Source: Larix sibirica (lineage: Eukaryota; Streptophyta; Pinopsida; Pinales; Pinaceae). Taken from it: a stretch of DNA of 21,693 nt. Positions 8,680-18,368 of this stretch are shown piece by piece (position 1 is the first letter of the stretch; the number at the start of each line of letters is the position of its first letter). Under the pieces are notes generated by a model. It was not told the DNA's origin. It did no database searches and saw only the letters and a list, made by a program, of their open reading frames with translations. Location of the stretch: positions 1 through 21,693 of the forward strand of contig NWUY0304370691.1 of NCBI GenBank assembly GCA_004151065.3. Direction: 5' to 3'. Position numbers and translations under genes: made by a program.

Positions 8680-9175
8680 TGTTTGAAACCCACCAAGTTT
8701 GTATGAACTCTGACGACACATGGAATGCTACTTTCGAGACCAAGTTTGGTTTGTATAAATGGATGGTGATGCCATTTGGCCTCAAAATGCTCCTACCACC
8801 TTCATTAGATTGATAAATGATATCTTTCACCCGCATTTTGGCTGTTTTGTTGTCATTTATCTTGATTACATTATGATTTCAGTGCTACATGGGAAGAACA
8901 CCTTTAACACGTCCGCACCATCCTGGATATTTTGTGAACACATAAATTATAGGTAAAGGAATGTAAGTCTATTTTCGTTCAGACCTCAGTCTAGTATTTG
9001 GGTTTCATTATTGATCAATAAGGGTGAACCCTTATTTTTATAGGGTCCAGGCCTTGGAACACTATCCCTCTCTAACCGGTGATGTTAAACTCAACAGTTT
9101 GATGGGTGGCATGAAATTTTTCGTATGCTTCATTACTAATTTTTCCAATCTAGATCACCCGCTAAGGGATTATTA
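8680..9175 (+). pseudogene. Ty3/gypsy retrotransposon reverse transcriptase remnant
   Basis: Reading from about 8700 gives MNSDDTWNATFETKFGLYKW, then MVMPFGL, the typical Ty3/gypsy palm region. Near 8783-8788 one base is missing and the frame changes to NAPTTFIRLINDIFHPH, then FVVIYLDYIMIS. The catalytic YLDD is YLDY (8858-8869), so an essential Asp is lost. Continuing in that frame, TWEEHL and YLGFIIDQ remain recognisable, but stops fall at 8905, 8935, 8950 and 8992. The stretch FFVCFITNFS at about 9115-9150 fits the end of the RT toward the connection domain. Upstream pol, LTRs and primer-binding site were not found. This is a dead fragment of a nuclear-type element, most simply explained by nucleus-to-mitochondrion transfer if the window is mitochondrial. 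Confidence 0.88.
9017..9036 (+). other. Perfect 8-bp stem-loop followed by T-rich sequence
   Basis: The stem aataaggg pairs with cccttatt around a tgaa loop, and tttta follows. It resembles an intrinsic terminator or a transcript-stabilising hairpin. It lies inside the gypsy remnant with no nearby gene, so a function is unlikely. Confidence 0.4.
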
Positions 9176-9487
9176 AATCCGCACAACTTCCGCATAGATC
9201 AATGAGTCATTGGGATACTTGCCTCATCAACCAGGGAGTCCTTGTGATAGTTGCTTTACTTACGTTAACACGGTATACAAAATAGGTCAGTAAGGTCTAA
9301 GCACGTCATTATTAGTGCCATTACCTCTTATTTTATTAGAGGTCGAGAAGTCCTTCCTTATGTAGCCCGGCCCTAATTCACTATTTAAGGATTCTTTTAC
9401 CAGACTCGGGTCAAGGGCGCTGTTCACTCAAAGGAAAGGGTAGCCTTACACCCAACGTCTTTAGAGAGGAAAACTACTCCCGCATAA
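9176..9487. other. Spacer downstream of the gypsy remnant
   Basis: I see no clear continuation of RNase H or integrase and no other gene. It could be diverged retrotransposon sequence. Confidence 0.4.
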
Positions 9488-10000
9488 TTGCAGCCGCATC
9501 CAAGTCTCTCTGAACTTAACCTAGTTGCCCTGCCTACTAATGATGGATGGATGCCTGATCCCAATCCCCCTTTTACTGGTACTACTGGATGGGAAATCCT
9601 TAATCTTGAGCCTGCTATGCCTAGAGTTTCCAGGGTTGTCTCTTCCGACTCAGATTCTTCAGCTTCACCCCACCTTACTAAAGATGTTTAAGCTCCCATT
9701 CATGAGCCTATTGATGCCGATAAAGGGAAAAGATGATGGACATGCAAGTACAATCTATGCCTCCTTAGGTTTCTTTACCGGATCCTGTTGTATCTCATGT
9801 TGTTGTACACACTGCTGATGTCCCTGCTACTCCTGATCTTACTGCTAGCCCACCTCGTCACAGCCAGGTTTCCTTTGCTACCCCCTATTTATATTAGGTA
9901 TGAGGATGGTGATCTCATTCGAAGATATGCACCCAGAAGCCTTCACCCCTATGTAGCCTACTTCTGGTACCTTGCGCCCATCCTCCTCTTCCCGGTCTAG
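9488..10000 (+). pseudogene. Ser/Pro-rich open frames of unknown origin, frame broken
   Basis: One frame (TTG at 9488 to TAA at 9691) reads a soluble Pro/Asp-rich protein ending VSSDSDSSASPHLTKDV. A second (9788-10000) reads first a Leu-rich run and then YIRYEDGDLIRRYAPRSLHP. A third frame between them reads DPVVSHVVVHTADVPATPDL. Switching between frames looks like a disordered linker interrupted by indels. Retrotransposon polyproteins contain such linkers, and transposon debris lies on both sides, but no diagnostic motif is present. Confidence 0.3.
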
Positions 10001-12689
10001 CCTGGTTACACCCTAGTCATAGCAGTGACTGACTTTATTTTGTATCTTTATGATGAACTATTGATCGACTTTTATGGTGGCACACTTACCTTTTTTGGAC
10101 AGATGGATATATTTTTTGGATATAAATATATATATATATGGCAGTTTTGAGCACATGTGTTTTTACTTATGATGATGTTATGGGTAGCACTATGGTTACT
10201 TTCAGATGTTGTGATTCATGCATATACTTTTTATTAATTACTTTCTTTTATGTCTTATCTTTTATTGATTATGGTGAGGGGATATAAGGTGTTAGGGAGG
10301 CATTAAATGTTATGGGAGTTATATGAAGGTTAATTGGGAGTCATAAAGTGCTTTAGGTGTATGACATGCCCAAAGTGCTATTGGATTTCTGTAGTGTCTT
10401 CCTCTTCACCAACTGCTGAATAAGTGTAAGAAAAGGAATCTGTAGCAACAGAGATGGAATCTGCAGAGTAAGTAGTAAAACTTTCTTTTATTTTCATTTT
10501 CAGACTCAAGAAGGGAGGAAGAAGGGAGACAAAGGAACAATCTTCCTCCAAAGGATGTATGACCTAAACCTTGCTGTAAAGCCAGTCATTCAATGTCAAA
10601 AGGTGAGGAACGAAGTGGCGAATATGATCCTCAAGGCACGGAGTGGTTGCCCAAGAATATACAACAACTCTAAGGTGAGGTAGGGGTCTAACAAATAGAA
10701 ACAATAAGTTTATGAAGACTAGTGCCGTCCGTCCCATACTATACAAAAGGCGGGTTCTAAAGACTATAAAGACTAAGTTTATAAAGAGTATTCCCGTCCA
10801 ATAAAACAGGCGAGGTGGGGGGATCACAAATATAACAAGCAAGGCTCGGCGAATTGCGGGTTGGGTCTCCGATAAGCTATGGTCTAAAAAAGTAGGGGGA
10901 TGGCCTGAACCGCCCGTCCCTTGAGGATGGAAGCACCGAACCTTCTTCCTTGTCTGAAGACGTAAAGTCAGCTCAGCAGTGATTGTTATAAAGAATCTAA
11001 CTATAAAGGATTATAAGTAAGATACGGCATAATAAAAAGGTATTTATCAATAAGAAGGTTAGTCAAGAAGACTCCGTACTTCAATCCACTAAATGGGTCT
11101 GGGTATGTCTGCGCATAACCAGGTGTCCTTTCAACATGTTCGTTCTGTGATAAGACCAGCTGCTGCCTTCCTTGCAATCCACCCCAAACCATAGGGGTAT
11201 GGTACCTACGCGAACCCTATGGCAAATTCGATGCCAAGGTGGGGGTCTAATGAATACCCCCATATATAGAAGTTTCTGAATCAAATAACCTTTGCATATT
11301 CCAAATAAGATGAGGATCTTGTGCTCAATAATAATAAACTAAAGGAGCGAAGCGCTAAAGAAGATCAATAATAAGTGTCTCACTCAAGAGGATTCCAAGA
11401 CTAGTACCCATATCTATAACTTTCAAGGAAGCACGTATATAAAGATATAAAGAATCGCGCATAAACCACCAATAAGTATTAATCCAGTAAGTGTGTAATT
11501 TCCAAGCCCGTCCAATCTCTTTCTTCTCTAAGTTCAGGTAATTGAGCCGGTAAATAAAGGGTGGTTAACACGAAAGGTTGGTATACCCATACCCAGACCT
11601 AGCATTAGTATACCTAGAGACATACCCCCACATACCATAGATATACAGCTAACCCTACTCTTGCTTAAGGAATAGAAGAAATATGCGTTACATCTTATGC
11701 CCTTTACTATTACCTCATTATTTTCACTCCTAGGATTCCATTACTCACTATAGATATATACATTCTTCCTTAGATTAACAACAGGACTACTTTATTACTA
11801 TATTAGTTCATCTCTCACTCACTCCTCATAAAATTAGTTAATCTACCAACTACAAGGATTGAATCCATTACTCAATATACAACTCTTCCTTAGGCAAACA
11901 CTACTCCTAATACAACGAATCAATGGATCAGGAACTAGATATATTAACCTGTACACTAGCACTCACAACAAGAGACGAGAACATAAACCTACAACAACCT
12001 AGGCTTTATTGAAACAACCACTTTCCTTAGTACTCGTATAAAGAAACTACCTATTACTACCATAACTACACTATTCACCTAGCACAGGAGAAGGACTCAT
12101 CATCGCTTAACCATATAAAGGACTATACTCCTATAGAACACAGATCTCCACTTAGACCTTTCTCTTTTATGTATCTATTATATTAAACACCCTAATTACC
12201 ATCCTCATGTAGCTTGATAACCACACTCCTCCCAGAGAAAGATCCATTTACTATGTTTTCCATACCTTGGTTGACTATGAGACTCATTATTATAATATAG
12301 AAAAGCTGTATCTTGCTGTAGTATTCGCCACCTAGCGCTTGTAACACTACATCTTTGGCCAATCAATTCAGGTCAAGTGTCCTATAGACCCTCTATACTA
12401 CTTAGCCATGAAACCTGTGTTGTCTGGTTGTGTGACCAAATATTTGACCTCCAAGAATTTGACCTTGAATGAAAAGCCTATAAATCTATTAAGGGATAGG
12501 TTATTACCGACCATCTTATTTATTCTATCTCTTTCTCTCACTACAATTCGTCTAATGATGATAGTTACCCTTATCTCCTAAATGATTCAAGTGTAACTCA
12601 AATCAATTCCTTAGTGTAGAGCTTCCCCCTAAGTGACTTTGGACTTTATTCTTTTATGGAGCAAGAAACAAGTTCAGGGAGTGGGATAA
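10001..12689. other. AT-rich spacer with a TA microsatellite
   Basis: An AT dinucleotide run sits at 10126-10139. Longer frames here (10564-10842 and two around 11001-11284, all minus strand) have no recognisable content. From about 11690 to 12400 the plus strand is unusually rich in A, C and T, with repeated ctac and ctta words and few G runs. I found no gene, RNA or LTR. Confidence 0.5.
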
Positions 12690-13320
12690 ATTCCACTATA
12701 ACTCAAGGATGGGGGGAAAAAGTGATCTGAAGGAGGTACTTTATGTTCCGTTCTTAGGGACTAACCTCATTTCAGTACATCAGATAACTACCCATGGGCT
12801 CACAGTATAGTTTTAGCGGGACAAGTGCATTATCAAGGACGTGAGGAACAAGGTGGTGTGTGATGGCTACCACGAAGGGGGCATCTATAGCTCCATGTGT
12901 TTATGATGCTTCGGAGTTGCTGATCGATTTGTGGCACCAAAGGTTCAGACATCCGAACCAAGACAGCTTGGTGAAGAACACTAGTATGGTGGAAGGCTTA
13001 CCGAGTCTTCAGAAGGTGAAGACAGTTTACGAAGGATGCATGTTTAGGAAGGCAGCATCAACATAGTTTTCCGAGTGATGCCGGCTGGAAGGCAGATAGA
13101 CCTTTCAAGTTAATTCAAAGTGACATCATGGGTCCAGTAAATGCTTTCACACAAGGAGGGAACCAATTTGTACTTACCTTCATAGATGATCACTCACGGT
13201 ATATTTGGATATACATGTTTAAGGCTAAGCTAGAGGCGTTGGACAAATTCAAGGTCTAAGTGGATATTTTATATACACCAACACGATAAGGTGATTCGCC
13301 TTAGTAATAGTAAAGGGGAA
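12690..13320 (+). pseudogene. Ty1/copia retrotransposon GAG-pre-integrase and integrase remnant
   Basis: From 12727 one frame gives LKEVLYVPFLGTNLISVHQI, THGLTV, stop, F, stop, RDKCIIKDV, the copia region before the GAG-pre-integrase domain. After a shift, a second frame (open 12860-13066) gives LWHQRFRHPNQDSL, MVEGLPSLQKVK and YEGCMF. The first Cys of the usual HHCC finger reads Tyr. After another shift, a third frame from 13098 gives RPFKLIQSDIMGPV and FVLTFIDDHSRYIW, the integrase core with its first two acidic positions (Asp at 13122 and in the 13185-13190 pair), followed by LEALDKFKV and a stop at 13257. A fourth segment (about 13268-13310, HDKVIRLSNSKGEA) is a corrupted form of the next integrase block. 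It is clearly non-functional. No LTR, RT or RNase H was found nearby. Confidence 0.9.
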
Positions 13321-15839
13321 GCAGGCAAAGGAACTAACTATGCCAAAGGTAAATGTGCCTTAGCTTACTAAGACATAGGGGCGATGCAGAAGGAGCAAGA
13401 GGAAAAGAAGAGCTTATATCTATAGAGCTTCTAGGTTTGCTTAGTGATCCCTGAAGAGTAAAAGAAAGATAGTTTTAGATAGTAATCATTTTTCGAAGTT
13501 TGGTACATGTTCCTCTATGGCTCCTACCCGAGTTAACGAGGCTAAAGAATGTGTTTACTGTGTTGTTGTCTATAGTGGTTCCTGTGTATCTTAGAGAAAT
13601 CTATAAGTAGTACAGGTATGGTTAAGTTTATCCAGCCCAGCCTTTGTTGTTGCCCCCTTTGGTCGGTCAGTTGCCGTATACCTTATGGGTTCCACCTAGT
13701 TGTATTCCTCCTAGATGTAGCCATTGACCGTAATGATGCTCTCTCTCTATCGGCATAAGAGGCGGAGGATCAATGCCCCCTAGGTTTTTTGTTAAAACCC
13801 CCAATGGTGCATTCAATGTCAAATATAGGATCACATATAAAAAGAATCTAAGCATCGAGTGGCATAAAGTTGGAATCAAAAATGAAGTGAGTGCAATATG
13901 GGTTAACCACCAACTGAGGTTCAGTTCTCTTGACAAGAGGCCCATTAGATACATTATGTATGAATGTATCTGATGGTAGCTTTGTTGACTGAGAAGAAGA
14001 GGTACACACTGCAGGAGGCTGATACATGGCTTCATTCAGGGAGTCATGAAGTGAAAAACACAAATGCAGCAAACGTAGTACTAAAATATTAGCCTTTATA
14101 TCTAACAGGTCAGTAATGATGGAATGTGGTTGCGTGATATGTAATGGTGATGGGGTGCACAGGCTGTGATGGACCAAGTGCACTCGTATCTAGAGGTTCA
14201 GTAGTGCGATGATTAATATTAGCTATAGGGGATGCAGTACTGGTAAGAGGCTAGTTTGTCAGAGGATGGCTAGCACCAGTGCATGTGATCACATTTCTAT
14301 TTGGGTGGGTTATCTCCTCCACACACACCCCATAATGTATTTAGCAATAAGGTTACTAGAGTGAAAAGGATTCACTACTAATGAGGTAGGAACCTGGCTA
14401 ATGGATGAAGACAATATGGTGGAGGCTTTAGAGGATGACTAATGTGCCTGGGTATATTAAAGGAATGGATATTGGAAGATACCCAAGTTCGTGTTTTTAG
14501 GATGTAATGGACCTTTTTGTTCTCCCTCATATTGTTGCCCTTACTAGGATCTATGGTAAGCAAAGCACTAGTTGATACTATTTCCTCTCATCTAGTGATA
14601 ATTCTATAATTTAGTAGGATCAGACCTTCATACCTATGGTCATTAGTTCCCGAGTCGATTTTGGCATTGAGGTAGATTATAATCAGTAGGTTGAGAAGCA
14701 TTAAATGAAGGTGCATTCAATTATACACTATAGAAGTAGTGGCTGTAGGTGGTGCTTGTGTAGGAGGAACAATCAATTGTTAAGTTGTAAGATCCGGGGG
14801 GTTTATCCCACTCGACCGTCTGGGAGAGGGAAAAGCATGCTATAGTTGCTGAGCTGATTTATGTATAATTACGTATATAATGCAATAACATTCTTATTAC
14901 TGCTTCTGTTAGGAATATGCACACTTGTTTGTGTCGGGGGTACTACTTTGTATTTGTGATTCGGTCGGTAGAGTTATTTCACTTGTTGGTTGGGGAAACA
15001 TAGATATTGCTTAAGCGCGAAACGAAATGATGGAAGGTATCGCCTTCTTTCCCTTATTACTTGCCTGGAACTTATAAGCCTTAGCAACTGGAAGAGAGAA
15101 GAGCTAAAGCTATGCCTTTAAACCCTACTGACTCAAATAGCTAGATATGCCGGGCTAGTACCTCACTGCAGTTTCAATAGTCTTCTGTACCAGTAGTGCC
15201 AATAGGCGGAACCCAATAGCATTGTTGAAATAGGTCTAGGAGCAAACATAGTCATCCCAGGTTGTTCAAATAGGCTTTCCCTTCGAAATGGGTAGGAAAA
15301 CCCATTCTATTAGAGATAATTATATAGCCTCATAGATATTTCTTCTTAGGCTTTAGCCGAGATATAAAAGGCTGGGCTTAGTCAATGGCTGAATAAATTC
15401 TCAAATATATAATTAATGGAACCAATAACATTCTTTCTGGCTGGCTTTACAAAACAACCCGTGAGGCTCGAACGTGACGTTAGAATGTGTGGATAGAACA
15501 ATAACACCCGAGGCTCGCACCCATAGCACCCCCCATGTTGTCAACGAATGAGACACAACGTTCACTTCAAGTACTCGGTTCTCAAATCACCCCAGTTAAC
15601 AACTGCCCTCAGTTACCACCTATCTGCTGCAAGCGATCTATACTCCTGCCTGAGTTTTTCGATCTTATTGCTTGATTACCCTATCGATCTTGATACCACC
15701 TGACGACTATGAAACTACTTAATAGGGATTGCCTCTGATGCTAGACACACCGGTTCCTAGAACGTGTGGCGAGATCAATGAAACCGCCTGACGATGGACA
15801 CCACCACAGTGGAGCACGCAGAACATGTTGTCATAGCTG
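13321..15839. other. Spacer without an identified gene
   Basis: Two overlapping minus-strand frames (13667-14035, 122 codons, and 13848-14183, 111 codons) are open, but they compete with each other and with a plus-strand frame, and none has a recognisable motif. The 14-base word acgtatataatgca at 14871-14884 recurs at 17509-17522. The stretch 15455-15530 contains two gaggctcg words, gaggctcgaacgtg and gaggctcgcaccc. Confidence 0.45.
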
Positions 15840-17300
15840 TTAGCCGATCATAGCCCAGTTGTACCAGAAGTAATAGTCGATAGCCGGTCATTTAAAGGAG
15901 GTCATTGCCAATAGGCACTAGTCATTGCTGGGAGTCATAGCCTTAAGGTCACTTTCGGGGTAGCCGGGAGTCCTAGCCATACACAGTAAGAGACACACTG
16001 CCAGAACCAAAAGAGGGTTGTCTACGGGGTTGGTTCTACGTACAGAACAATGGGACTTGGAATGCATGTAATGATGCTTACATACGTTGATTCACTATTG
16101 GAAAATAACACGCACGAGAGACACATAGTGATTCACGCTTTTAAGGGAGGGTCGTTTCTTTCATGCTTTTAAGGGAGGGCCGGTTAACTCACTCTACAGC
16201 ACCAGCTAGAAGGAAGGCCACAGGGGCTCTCTGGTAATCCGACCAAGTGGCTGTCCAATAACCCGAGGCTAGGTCAGCCGCCTGTAGGAATTCTCTTAAA
16301 GGTCCTTCCTCTTGGCTCTGCTACCCTATACTGAATACGTTAAGTATTGAAATTAGTGCAATTTAAATTAGTAGTATAAAGTGCTTGTACTACTTTACTG
16401 TATGGAACTTACTGCTTAAGTGTTAAGGCTTTCACTATATGGCTTAATAAGGCAAGCTTTAACTCCATGGAACTTAGTACATGGGGGAATCTAGCATCTA
16501 TACGTGTCGCATCTATACGCCCGGAGGGACTCATACGAGGTTACGAGTGTGAGGTTTAACTTGGACTTGCATATTACGTTTTACTTTTCCATTGTAATTG
16601 GTAATCTGATAGGCTATTCCGCTAATCCATCCAACGGGAGAGGCTAATCTCCTACAGTGATCCCAATGGGAATAATCAGCCGCATTGATTTTGAAATGGC
16701 CTCAGGTTGTTCGGTCGGGACAGGCACAAATTGTTGTTGGTTGGACAAGATGACAACTTCTTATAAATATGTGACAGCCTGTAGTCCATAAAGTAATTTC
16801 CATGGACACTAGCGCACTTGAGACCTAGAGTTCCTCTTTTGTGCCACCTTAATATACAGACCTAGCTAGCCTGTAGTCCACCACTTGAATTATGATCGAC
16901 TCCGCTTTCCAAATGCTTATAGCCGCTAGTTGATGTAGTCGACCCAGGTTCCATGCATTCTAGGTAATCGCTGGTAGTCCATGATGCCACGAGTCGATCC
17001 CAGGTAGGCGTCATCCAAGTGTTTATGTCAATTCTTAACTTTATTTCTACTTGAGTTTATCTATCTCTCCCAATACGAGGTATAATCTATCACTCCCAAT
17101 ATGATTCAATCTCACGTACCCATCAAGGGCTAATATAAAGCCCCCATGGTTCTACCCTCGAACCTACAACTCTACCCTCTGCCCTATACCCTTGAACTAG
17201 ACCTATCTCATAGCTGGTCATTGCCGCGAGGTCATTGCAAGCTGGGCAGCCAATAGATAATCATTTACGATAGTCAATAGTTGTTGCAGTCGATGTCGAT
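15840..17300 (+). repeat. Family of short degenerate words (gtcattg / tagtcgat / tagtccat)
   Basis: The stretches 15840-15980, 16780-17010 and 17200-17300 share recurring words such as gtcattgc, gaggtcattgc, tagccggtc or tagctggtc, tagtcgat or tagtcgac, and tagtccat or tagtccac. Spacing is irregular and copies are diverged, so this is not a clean tandem array. No gene is visible in this interval. Confidence 0.45.
16137..16182 (+). repeat. Two 18-bp direct copies, 28-bp period
   Basis: Copies at 16137-16154 and 16165-16182 (gcttttaagggagggtcg and gcttttaagggagggccg) differ at one base. Confidence 0.85.
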
Positions 17301-17549
17301 CCCGCTACTCTATGATGTGATGCCAGGAGTAAACGTCTTCTTTTATGTTTTTGAACCGATGGAGCATTTCTTCTTGGGGATGTATTCTTGGATGTCTTCT
17401 TGTCTCTTTGGGAACTGATGGAGGACTCTTCTTGAATTGGATCCGATCACGATCTTACTTACGATCACCTATTTTGAAAAGTTGATGAGCCAATTGTGTT
17501 GTATTAGAACGTATATAATGCACGCTTAGAAAATGACCCATCTTACGCA

Positions 17550-17598
17550 ATAGGCGTTACCATCAAAAACTTATACATCTTCTAAGATAGGCGTTACC
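17550..17598 (+). repeat. Two 12-bp direct copies
   Basis: The word ataggcgttacc occurs at 17550-17561 and again at 17587-17598. Confidence 0.75.
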
Positions 17599-17750
17599 GC
17601 CGGGCACAGAAAACATCTACCGCAAGGGGGTGGTTCACCAGACGAACGACAGACAGCCAACAGATATATTTATTCCCCATAAGGGACGCGCCAGGAAAAA
17701 GAAAATACAGAATCTCATCATATATAATATATGTTTCCGCAGAACCTTAA

Positions 17751-18013
17751 TTGAATAGATCCGCTTATCTACCATCTAAAGCAACAACACCTACCAGGTT
17801 GGGGGCAGGAAAGGTATTGTTGGATCTGGTTCTACAAACTCTATCATTCGCCATTTTCAATTTAGCGACAACTTTTTGTTATTGGGTCCGTGGATTATCA
17901 TTGCATATACTAAAAATGATCTTTTATTAATGAATTTTTCCATGCCCTCTTTCTTAGGTCGTCGGGCAAGCGGCTCGTATCTCGCTCCTTTTTGCAACGT
18001 TTATATATGTTAG
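17751..18013 (+). other. Two overlapping open frames, unassigned
   Basis: Frame one (17751-17930, TTG first codon, no ATG near the start, 59 codons) is basic at first and then hydrophobic: LQTLSFAIFNLATTFCYWV, a possible membrane segment. Frame two (17780-18013, 77 codons, no ATG at its start) contains IIRHFQFSDNFLLLGPWIII and FLGRRASGSYLAPF. Only one of them, if either, can be a gene. I recognise neither. A small transferred gene fragment is possible. Confidence 0.2.
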
Positions 18014-18368
18014 GTGGGATGGGGATTCATTGGCTTGGGATACTAGACTAGGCCACTTCTTGGCTTTGCTTATAGGCTGGGCTGCTCTATTAAGCTGCTT
18101 GGCTTGGTTTGGCTTGGCTACTCAGATGAGCTTGGTTACTCAACCGGGCTTGGCGGGATTGGCTTGCCTGGGCTCCCGGGATTCTAGGCGCATGGGTTGG
18201 GATCATTGGTTGGGGTACTTGGCTTGGCTACTGCTCACTTGGCTGGGCCTACAACTACTCCTGCCGGGTTCCTGCGAATACACAAGACAGAACAGCTGGG
18301 TGGTGCTTAACGTAGCTGCTTATAGACGTTCTTTTACCCTGTTACCTACCAGAAGCCAAAGTCTGTAG
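18010..18368 (+). repeat. Low-complexity ggcttgg/ggctact block with a Trp/Leu-rich frame
   Basis: The DNA from about 18028 to 18250 is built of diverged copies of ggcttgg, ggctact and ggcttggctact. As a result the frame 18030-18368 (TTG start, 112 codons) reads as a Trp-, Leu- and Gly-rich protein (LAWFGLATQMSLVTQPGLAG). Although this resembles membrane segments, the composition follows from the repeat. The last 40 codons are ordinary and unrecognised. Confidence 0.5.

Noticed and set aside
8157-8836. Minus-strand frames over 8157-8363 and 8642-8836
   Set aside because: The second is the antisense of the gypsy RT remnant; the first has no recognisable content.
9017-9045. Bacterial rho-independent terminator
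   Set aside because: The hairpin shape fits, but the sequence is eukaryotic retrotransposon debris with no upstream gene.
13667-14183. Minus-strand frames of 122 and 111 codons as genes
   Set aside because: They overlap each other in different frames and a plus-strand frame, and show no motif. Most simply they are chance frames in stop-poor sequence.
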